Shown: one piece after another, positions 16,138 through 21,781 of the stretch
Position numbering within the stretch: position 1 is the first letter of the stretch
Layout of the letters: every line of letters starts with the position of its first letter
NCBI RefSeq assembly: GCF_937920395.1
Contig: NZ_CALEVF010000384.1
Coordinates: 1 to 22,632, forward strand
Length of the DNA stretch: 22,632 bases
Direction of reading: 5' to 3'
DNA from: an uncultured Clostridium sp.
GTDB taxonomy: Bacteria > Bacillota > Clostridia > Clostridiales > Clostridiaceae
The notes under the pieces: model-generated
Seen by the model: the letters and a program-made list of their open reading frames with translations, nothing else
Database searches by the model: none
What the model was told of the DNA's origin: nothing
Program-made: the position numbers and the translations under genes

Positions 16138-17865
16138 ATGTTAAAGGGTTGTTTAGAAGTTTTTCAAAAGAAATATGAAGAAAAAGGTGAAAAACTGATA
16201 ACTGATAGTTGTGTTTTAAGTGAAGGAACTTATGTTTTAGTCCATTCTAATGGTAATATTATCGAAATATTAGAGATTGATAAAAAAAGCTCTGATAAAG
16301 ATGATAGATATTACGATTTTGCTTTGATGGATTATTTTTCTAAATTAGTCGATATTAATAAACCAATAGATCCTCATAAAATTATACATAGTAACAATTA
16401 TTTGAGCTTTTTTATAAAAAAAGAAAATGTTAATGTTGAAAAATTGACAGAAAATATAATAGACAATTATTATGAAATATTAAAAAATCCAAGAATTAAG
16501 TACAAAGAAAATATAGACAAGGAAAGAAGAAAAATCTATGAACTAATAGACGCGAAATACGGCAGGAGTAATTATAATTTAATTCAAAAAAACAAAGAAT
16601 GGATTAAAAACAATATATTTTCACTTATAAACAAGGTAGCTAAGAATAAGAACTATCTAAAGATATTTTTCCAGTATGATATAGACTTATATAAAAAAGA
16701 AAGTGCAAAATATGTGATACCTAATATTTATAATAGTCCTCGCTATAATTTTCAAGTAGATAATATAACATATGGGCTGCCTAATGATAACATGGGGTTA
16801 AACTCAAAAAAACCATTTCTGAGAAATAAGACTAGAAAAAATTCTTTACCTTATTTAATTTCAATAAACGAAGCAATACTTCAAAAAAACTTTTTTGATT
16901 ACCTATTTAATAATGCTTGCAGAGGTAAAACAAATATTTATATAGGAAATGGGGATATAAAGTGTTTATCAAACATGGAGTATTTAAACGATAAATTTTC
17001 AGGTTATTTTTTAAGAACAATAAAAAGTAAAGAGATAGAAATTCTTGATTTTGATACTATTGTGGGATTTGACAATAAGATTTCTGGATTATTTGTGAAT
17101 AAAGTTATACCAATAGATTCTGTAAAAGTTAAAGGCTCACTTACTTCTAAGTATGGAGAAATAAAACAAATAAACAAACTTAAAAAAATAATTAACGATG
17201 TTTTCTTTTATAAAATTTTATTCGAAAATTATTTCACAAATCCGAGAGATATAAAAACAAATGATTTTGTAATTAAAGAAAATCTTATAAAATCAAGAGG
17301 TGCCTTTTTTAATTGGTTTTACAAGGGAGATGCTACAATAATAAAGCAAATATTTGATAAAACATCTATGGAGATAATTAAGGACTCAATATGTAACAAT
17401 TATAGGGAAAAAGCAAAACAACAATTTAACCTTAGATGTGGAATCCTAAATTACTTTACAGGCGAAAGCGATATGGAAGACATTTTAAATAAGATTGTTA
17501 GTAGTTTAAGAGAAAAGATAATGATGAAGCAAATAGTTGGCTTTGATAATGACTATGAATATTATTTTGTCATCGGTCAAATTTTAAGCTATTTAGTATG
17601 TTTAAATGAACCTTTAAATGAACTCTTAAATGGATCAGATAAAACTATGTTTTCTCTTATTGTTCCAATCCTTAACTGTAAGAGGGATGAAAAATTAAAA
17701 GAATCATTAGAAAAACTTCTTAATAGATATAATTATATTCTTAAAAAAGAAAATAAAAACTTTGATAATCTAAGGACTATGGTTCTTAACTATCAGGTAA
17801 AAAGTGCAGTAAATGATAATTTTATGGTGGCAGGATTTTTATATAGTGATTTAATAAATGAATAA
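16138..17865 (+). CDS. cas8b: Cas8b (Csh1-like) large subunit of the type I-B Cascade
   Basis: The 575-residue protein has the size and position (after cas6, before cas7) of the large subunit that recognises the PAM and target DNA. Recognisable clostridial Cas8b blocks are MLKGCLEVFQKKY at the start, IIHSNNYLSFFIKKENVNVE (about 81-100), YVIPNIYNSPRYN, the LPNDNMGLNSKKPFLRNKTR region (about 214-233) and FNLRCGILNYF near 430. No nuclease or helicase motif is seen. AGGGAGGG at 16125-16131 supports the ATG. The frame is intact, in contrast to the damaged EPS genes next to it. Confidence 0.85.
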   Translation: MLKGCLEVFQKKYEEKGEKLITDSCVLSEGTYVLVHSNGNIIEILEIDKKSSDKDDRYYDFALMDYFSKLVDINKPIDPHKIIHSNNYLSFFIKKENVNVEKLTENIIDNYYEILKNPRIKYKENIDKERRKIYELIDAKYGRSNYNLIQKNKEWIKNNIFSLINKVAKNKNYLKIFFQYDIDLYKKESAKYVIPNIYNSPRYNFQVDNITYGLPNDNMGLNSKKPFLRNKTRKNSLPYLISINEAILQKNFFDYLFNNACRGKTNIYIGNGDIKCLSNMEYLNDKFSGYFLRTIKSKEIEILDFDTIVGFDNKISGLFVNKVIPIDSVKVKGSLTSKYGEIKQINKLKKIINDVFFYKILFENYFTNPRDIKTNDFVIKENLIKSRGAFFNWFYKGDATIIKQIFDKTSMEIIKDSICNNYREKAKQQFNLRCGILNYFTGESDMEDILNKIVSSLREKIMMKQIVGFDNDYEYYFVIGQILSYLVCLNEPLNELLNGSDKTMFSLIVPILNCKRDEKLKESLEKLLNRYNYILKKENKNFDNLRTMVLNYQVKSAVNDNFMVAGFLYSDLINE

Positions 17866-17886
17866 AAAAAGAGGTGACAAAGAGCA

Positions 17887-18813
17887 ATGGAGTTTAGGGT
17901 TTGTGGTGTTATAGGAATAAAATCAATAATGGCAAATTGGAATGCAGATTTTAGTGGACAACCTAAGTCAATATCAACAGGTGAAATATTTGGTAGCGAT
18001 AAAGCATTAAAATATCCTATGAAAAAAATGTGGGAGAATAACGGTGAACCAGTGTTATACATAAAATCTTTAAAAATAGAAGATAAAAAAGGTGAAATAA
18101 AAATAAAACCAAAATCTTTAAAAGAAAGATATGAAGAGATTTTTAAAGTGAAAGATTTACAAAATGAAAAGGATAATGATAAAGTTTTAAAAAATTTATT
18201 TAAAGCTATAGATGTTAAAAACTTTGGGGCTACCTTTGCTGAAGCAGGAAATAACATATCTATAACTGGAGCTGTTCAAATTGGACAAGGATTTAACAAA
18301 TATGACGATACCACCATAGAGAGGCAACAAATATTATCCCTATTTAGAGATGGAACCAAAGATGACGCAAGCGCCGTGTCCCTTGGTACAAAGATAATAA
18401 GTAGTGAAGCTCATTATTTTTATCCATTTGTAATAAACCCATCTGCTTATAACAATTATATTGAAATGGGGGCAACAAAAGGCTATACAAGAGATGATTA
18501 TAAAAAATTTAAAGAAGTCTCACTCATATGCGTTACTGCATATAATACAAATTCTAAGGTTGGTTGTGAAAATGAATTTGCCATATTTGTAGAAACACAA
18601 AAGGATTTGTATTTACCAGATTTAGCTCAATATATTGTTTTTAGTAAAGAGAAGGATTTTGACATTATTACATTAAAATTTGAAGATTTATTAAACAAAT
18701 TATCTGATCGGATATTAAACATTGAAATTTACTATAACCCTTATAAAACCAAGATAGAAGTGAATATAAGCAAAACTAAATATTTCAATATATTTACTAG
18801 GGAAGAGGTATAA
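17887..18813 (+). CDS. cas7: Cas7 (Csh2-like) backbone subunit of the type I-B Cascade
   Basis: The 308-residue backbone protein that would coat the crRNA spacer in several copies. The N-terminus VCGVIGIKSIMANWNADFSG and the following TGEIFGSDKALKYPMKKMW are highly typical of clostridial type I-B Cas7. GATFAEAGNNISITGAVQIG (about 115-134) and SLGTKIISSEAHYFYPFVIN (about 159-178) are further conserved blocks. Length and frame are normal. An AGAGGTG lies about 11 nt before the ATG. It starts 21 nt after cas8b and stops 3 nt before the Cas5 fusion gene, so the subunits are translationally linked. Confidence 0.92.
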   Translation: MEFRVCGVIGIKSIMANWNADFSGQPKSISTGEIFGSDKALKYPMKKMWENNGEPVLYIKSLKIEDKKGEIKIKPKSLKERYEEIFKVKDLQNEKDNDKVLKNLFKAIDVKNFGATFAEAGNNISITGAVQIGQGFNKYDDTTIERQQILSLFRDGTKDDASAVSLGTKIISSEAHYFYPFVINPSAYNNYIEMGATKGYTRDDYKKFKEVSLICVTAYNTNSKVGCENEFAIFVETQKDLYLPDLAQYIVFSKEKDFDIITLKFEDLLNKLSDRILNIEIYYNPYKTKIEVNISKTKYFNIFTREEV

Positions 18814-18816
18814 AAT

Positions 18817-20442
18817 ATGATGGCATTAAAATTCACCTTATCTGGAGAGACAGCCTTCTTTAAAAAGCCGGATGTAAATACATACTTATATTTTACCTAT
18901 GGTAATATTCACAAAATAGCGATACTTGGAATTATAGGAGCTGCAATTGGGCTTGAAGGTTATAATTTTCAAAAGGAATTACAATACCCAAAGTTTTATA
19001 GTGAATTAAATAGTTTGAACATTTCTATAGTACCAAGAAACGATAGGGGATATATTGCTAAAAAGATTCAAGCTTTTAATAATTCTGTGGGATATGCATC
19101 TGGTGAGGTGGGTGGAAACCTTATAGTAAAAGAACAATGGCTTGAAAAACCTAGCTGGGATATTTATATACTAATTGATGATAATAAAAACATGGGAAAA
19201 ATCATTTATAGTTTTTTAGAAAATAGTTTTGAATACATGCCATATCTAGGTAAAAATGATCATTACGCCAATATCACGGATGCTAGGGTAGTAGGCCTTA
19301 AAGAAATAAATTCTTGTGAAAATGTGGACAGTTTATTTATTAGAGATTATTTTGAAATTAAACAAGAAAAAAAGGATCCTTCTAATTTAGTAGATCAGCA
19401 GGTAGATTCATGGAAATATGAAGAACGATTGCCAATAGCTCTAGAACCCAGGGATAATCAGTATATAACTACTCCATTTATTTTTACAAACATGAATGAT
19501 GCAGCTTGGAAGTCTATTTTAGAAGCATTCGAAGTAGAAGTAGTAGAATTACTTTTTCCAGAGATATTTGATAAAATAGATTGGAAATTAGGAACAGAAT
19601 CCTTAGATAAGGAACTACTGGAAATACAGAAAGACATATTTGACAAGGATAGTAGCGAAAAGGTAATATCTGATAAAATAATAAAAGTTAGATTAAAAGA
19701 TAAAGGAAGTAAGATCTTATTTATTCACGTAGAGGTACAAAGCTATAGTAGTGGTTATAAAGTTTTTGGAGAAAGAATGTTCAGATACTTTTATAGAATA
19801 TGGGATAAATTTAGATATAAAAATAATGATGAGTCAGAAATAGTGGCTGCAGCAATATACACTTATAAAGGTGAGCAAGGAAAAGATAAAAGATATGTTT
19901 ATGAATTGCCAGAGTTGAAAAATGAAATACTAATATATAATTTTAAAACTATCGATGTAGAAAAAATAAAGCTTGAAAAAATTAACAATAACAATCCATT
20001 GAAATTAGTTTTTAAAATGGCAAAAAGTTTACTAGAAACAGGAGTACATGATGAAGATATAATAAAGGCAAAAATAAAATTAGCAGCGGAATTAAAGGGC
20101 TATGATAAAGTTAAGAATAATGATCAAATAAAAGCATTAGTAGATTTTTTAGAATATTTATTTTTAATTAAAGATCCAGAGATAGAAAAAAAATATGAAG
20201 AATATAAAAAAAAAAATGGAGGTGCATTTAAATTGAGTATAGACGAGATTAGAAGATTGCACTACAAGGAAGAAGGAAGAGAAGAAGGAAGAGAAGAAGG
20301 AAGAGAAGAAGGAAGAGAAGAAGGAATAAAACAATTGATATTGAAACAATACAGTAAGGGACTTTCTGTAGAATATATTTCGGAGATAAATGATTTTGAT
20401 GTAGAATATGTAAGAGAGATAGTAAAGAACATTATACATTAG
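18817..20442 (+). CDS. cas5-rpn: Cas5 fused to a complete Rpn-family PD-(D/E)XK nuclease
   Basis: A 541-residue two-domain protein. Residues 1-225 are a Cas5 of the type I-B (Csh) class: LKFTLSGETAFFKKPDVNTY, GNIHKIAILGIIGAAIGLEG, PRNDRGYIAKKIQ and a normal ending LPIALEPRDNQYITTPFIFT. From about 229 (AWKSILEAFEVEVVELLFPE) a typical Rpn/transposase_31-like protein begins at its own N-terminal motif and runs to its end, so both parts look whole. Rpn active-site candidates are D264 in SLDKEL, D286 in SDKIIKVRLKD, and E306/Q308 in HVEVQ, then ERMFRYFYRIWD. The C-terminus has a tandem EEGR array (485-503) and a final helix-turn-helix-like segment. Cas5 holds the 5' end of the crRNA, so this places a nuclease at the Cascade foot. 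No Cas3 is seen. Whether the fusion is functional or accidental is unknown. Confidence 0.88.
   Translation: MMALKFTLSGETAFFKKPDVNTYLYFTYGNIHKIAILGIIGAAIGLEGYNFQKELQYPKFYSELNSLNISIVPRNDRGYIAKKIQAFNNSVGYASGEVGGNLIVKEQWLEKPSWDIYILIDDNKNMGKIIYSFLENSFEYMPYLGKNDHYANITDARVVGLKEINSCENVDSLFIRDYFEIKQEKKDPSNLVDQQVDSWKYEERLPIALEPRDNQYITTPFIFTNMNDAAWKSILEAFEVEVVELLFPEIFDKIDWKLGTESLDKELLEIQKDIFDKDSSEKVISDKIIKVRLKDKGSKILFIHVEVQSYSSGYKVFGERMFRYFYRIWDKFRYKNNDESEIVAAAIYTYKGEQGKDKRYVYELPELKNEILIYNFKTIDVEKIKLEKINNNNPLKLVFKMAKSLLETGVHDEDIIKAKIKLAAELKGYDKVKNNDQIKALVDFLEYLFLIKDPEIEKKYEEYKKKNGGAFKLSIDEIRRLHYKEEGREEGREEGREEGREEGIKQLILKQYSKGLSVEYISEINDFDVEYVREIVKNIIH
20218..20235 (+). promoter_or_regulatory. Internal ribosome binding site and TTG start inside the rpn part
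   Basis: GGAGGTG (20218-20224) is followed after 8 nt by TTG (20233-20235) in the frame of the host gene (codon 473). TTG starts with similar G-rich sites are used by both BTAD genes nearby. An 11-A run directly precedes the site. Confidence 0.62.
20233..20442 (+). CDS. Possible intragenic small Rpn product (RpnS-like inhibitor)
   Basis: Translation from the internal TTG would give a 69-residue protein equal to the C-terminal part of the fusion: SIDEIRRLHYKEEG, the EEGR repeats, and the closing helical segment LSVEYISEINDFDVEYVREI. For Rpn nucleases of E. coli it is established that a small protein made from an internal start near the 3' end blocks the toxic full-length nuclease. The same place, size and domain content here suggest an inhibitor (inference). 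Expression cannot be judged from sequence alone; a chance GGAGG in a Gly-Gly codon pair is the alternative. Confidence 0.5.
   Translation: MSIDEIRRLHYKEEGREEGREEGREEGREEGIKQLILKQYSKGLSVEYISEINDFDVEYVREIVKNIIH
20269..20328 (+). repeat. Five 12-bp tandem repeats coding EEGR
   Basis: Units of GAAGAAGGAAGA at 20269, 20281, 20293 and 20305 are identical, and a fifth at 20317 differs by one base (GGAATA). Each unit encodes Glu-Glu-Gly-Arg. The unit is a multiple of three, so gain or loss changes length but not frame. EG-rich arrays near the C-terminus are common in Rpn-family proteins. Confidence 0.95.
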
Positions 20443-20467
20443 CAAGCTTAAACAAGTTCTCAAGAGG

Positions 20468-20526
20468 TAACTACTGAAAGTTATAGAGATATAATTTTAG
20501 TAGTTTTTTTGTTAAAGTGTTTATTT
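20468..20526 (+). repeat. Direct repeat copy 1 flanking the DUF3791 cassette
   Basis: About 60 bp nearly identical to 21149-21209, starting TAACTACTGAAAGTTATAG and ending GTTAAAGTGTTTATT versus GTTAAAGTATTTATT. The repeat covers the terminator hairpin plus about 16 bp beyond the T-tract, more than terminator function needs. That suggests a duplication or insertion event. Confidence 0.85.
20470..20510 (+). terminator. Terminator of the cas operon (repeat copy 1)
   Basis: The arms ACTACTGAAA (20470-20479) and TTTTAGTAGT (20495-20504) pair with one G-T wobble. An inner TTAT/ATAA pair follows a bulged G. T residues run from 20505 to 20510. It lies 27 nt after the cas5-rpn stop. Confidence 0.88.
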
Positions 20527-20573
20527 TGTCTACATTATATTGGTCAGTTAGATTTAGATATAAAGGAGGGTTT

Positions 20574-20819
20574 ATGATGAATGAAGTGAAGGAATTTCAA
20601 ACCATTTTACAGGTAATTGTATCCCGCTTAGTAAAAATGATTGCAAATGAGATGATTATTTCTGATAAAGAGGCCTTAAACAATCTTTATTCATCAAAAC
20701 TATACGAAAAGCTGGAGCAACAGGAGACGAAGGTTTGGCATTTAAGTGTGCCTACGCTTTACAATATTTATATTGAAGAAATAAAAACAGGGAAAATTGT
20801 TTTCCCTGAGGAGGCATGA
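20574..20819 (+). CDS. Small conserved protein preceding a DUF3791 gene
   Basis: An 81-residue soluble protein (MNEVKEFQTILQVIVSRLVK, then KVWHLSVPTLYNIYIEEIKT and a KIVFPEEA end). I recognise it as the usual small neighbour of DUF3791 and DUF3990 genes in Clostridia; no activity is known to me. AAGGAGGG at 20563-20570 sets the ATG at 20574 rather than the upstream in-frame start at 20517, which lies within the repeat. Its stop overlaps the start region of the next gene. In related clusters a DUF3990 gene, which has been suggested to be a toxin, is often present, and it is missing here. Confidence 0.72.
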   Translation: MMNEVKEFQTILQVIVSRLVKMIANEMIISDKEALNNLYSSKLYEKLEQQETKVWHLSVPTLYNIYIEEIKTGKIVFPEEA

Positions 20820-20821
20820 GA

Positions 20822-21037
20822 ATGGAAGATAAATTGGATTTTTTAGTGTATTGTATAGAAAATTATAAAAATTCTAAAAATCTAAAGGGTAAGGAAGCTT
20901 TAGACCTCTTTAATAATTACAGAGTTTTTGACTATATTAATGCGAGTTATGAAGCATTACACACTACTGGAAGAGAATATATTATAGAGGATCTTAGTAT
21001 TTATATTAATTCAAGACAAAAATTTGATTTAAATTAG
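20822..21037 (+). CDS. DUF3791-family small protein
   Basis: A 71-residue protein with the DUF3791 pattern: LDFLVYCIENYKNSKNLKG, ALDLFNNYRVFDYI, and SYEALHTTGREYIIEDLSIY. Members are usually found with a DUF3990 partner in presumed toxin-antitoxin-like or mobile cassettes. The ATG at 20822 has a GGAGG (20810-20814) 7 nt upstream and is preferred over the overlapping ATG at 20816. It is translated together with the preceding gene. The absence of a DUF3990 gene leaves a partial or orphan cassette. Function is unknown. Confidence 0.8.
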   Translation: MEDKLDFLVYCIENYKNSKNLKGKEALDLFNNYRVFDYINASYEALHTTGREYIIEDLSIYINSRQKFDLN

Positions 21038-21053
21038 TAACCAATAAATGGGC

Positions 21054-21075
21054 CACATAAGCAGCCTGTTATGTG
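21054..21075. repeat. Hairpin without T-tract downstream of the DUF3791 gene
   Basis: CACATAA (21054-21060) and TTATGTG (21069-21075) form a perfect 7-bp stem with an 8-nt loop. No T-run follows, so it is not a standard terminator. The following 70 nt are less AT-rich than their surroundings (GAAGCGAAAAATGG, GCGAAGCTAGGCGAAG) and match no family I know. Confidence 0.45.
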
Positions 21076-21148
21076 TAAATGAATAAACAAGAAGCGAAAA
21101 ATGGAAATGCGAAGCTAGGCGAAGATGGGATATCTGATGTGAATTTAT

Positions 21149-21209
21149 TAACTACTGAAAGTTATAGAGATATAATTTCAGTAGTTTTTTCGTTGTTAAA
21201 GTATTTATT
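21149..21209 (+). repeat. Direct repeat copy 2 flanking the DUF3791 cassette
   Basis: Partner of 20468-20526, with a 3-nt insertion (CGT for T) after the T-tract and few substitutions. With copy 1 it brackets the two small genes. Confidence 0.85.
21151..21190 (+). terminator. Terminator of the DUF3791 cassette (repeat copy 2)
   Basis: The arms ACTACTGAAA (21151-21160) and TTTCAGTAGT (21176-21185) pair perfectly, with the inner TTAT/ATAA pair and a T-run to 21190. Confidence 0.88.
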
Positions 21210-21293
21210 CTACGACATCATAATGTTCTTATGACTTATCGGATTTTGATGCATATAATAATGTAATGAATCTATAATACAGGGAGGATTTAT

Positions 21294-21569
21294 ATGCATT
21301 TAATTGGGTTATTCAAAAGCAGGATAACTGTAAAAAAGGGTAAGAGATTACTTGCTGATTATTGCAAGCTAAACGGATTCGAAGACAATACTACGCAGTG
21401 GAAAAAGGTTACTTTTGCTAAACATTGTTTTGCATATAAAATAAATAGCCACAAAAGGGTAGCAAGAAATTGGGTATCATTTCACTACATGAGAGAAAAC
21501 AACAAATACAGTATATGGATTGATTTGGTAACTGAAGAGATAACAGAAGTTTTAAGGGAAACAGTTTAG
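21294..21569 (+). CDS. Hypothetical small protein
   Basis: A 91-residue basic protein (several Lys/Arg in SRITVKKGKRLLADYC and NSHKRVARNW), with many aromatic residues in the second half (WVSFHYMRENNKYSIWIDLV). No signal peptide or membrane segment is seen. I do not recognise a family. A clear AGGGAGG at 21281-21287 and an open frame ending at a terminator-like hairpin make it a credible gene. It stands alone between the DUF3791 cassette and an EPS-type gene. Confidence 0.65.
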   Translation: MHLIGLFKSRITVKKGKRLLADYCKLNGFEDNTTQWKKVTFAKHCFAYKINSHKRVARNWVSFHYMRENNKYSIWIDLVTEEITEVLRETV

Positions 21570-21578
21570 AGAGAGAAC

Positions 21579-21607
21579 CAGCAATAATTATGTGTTGCTG
21601 CTTTTTG
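21579..21607 (+). terminator. Short terminator after the small hypothetical gene
   Basis: CAGCAA (21579-21584) and TTGCTG (21595-21600) form a 6-bp stem with a 10-nt loop, followed by CTTTTTG. The weak stem makes it moderate evidence. Confidence 0.55.
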
Positions 21608-21781
21608 TTTTATTTAAAAACGCACAACTACTGCAAAACATGTCGAATAACAAGACAATTTGATGAGCAAAAAAAAATAAAAAAATAAAGGGAATAAGCA
21701 TAGATTGTAGAATTTAAGATAATTAAGATAATTAAATTAAAATATAGAATTTATTTCTACCGTGTTTAGGGGGACTTTAAA

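Noticed and set aside
20269..20328. Tandem repeat as a possible CRISPR array
   Set aside because: The units are 12 bp without spacers and encode EEGR in frame, so this is a coding repeat.
18817..20442. Cas5-Rpn fusion as an assembly error joining two genes
   Set aside because: The frame is continuous, both domains end and begin at natural borders, and codon and base composition do not change at the junction (about 19498). A real gene is more likely, although reads were not available to confirm it.
21054..21148. Hairpin region as a structured RNA, riboswitch or group II intron piece
   Set aside because: No match to any conserved core that I know (no domain V, no c-di-GMP or other aptamer signature); too little evidence to call.
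21079..21234. Short plus-strand frame (51 codons) reading through the second terminator repeat
   Set aside because: No ribosome binding site, and most of the frame consists of the repeat and terminator. The less AT-rich start is noted only as unexplained sequence.
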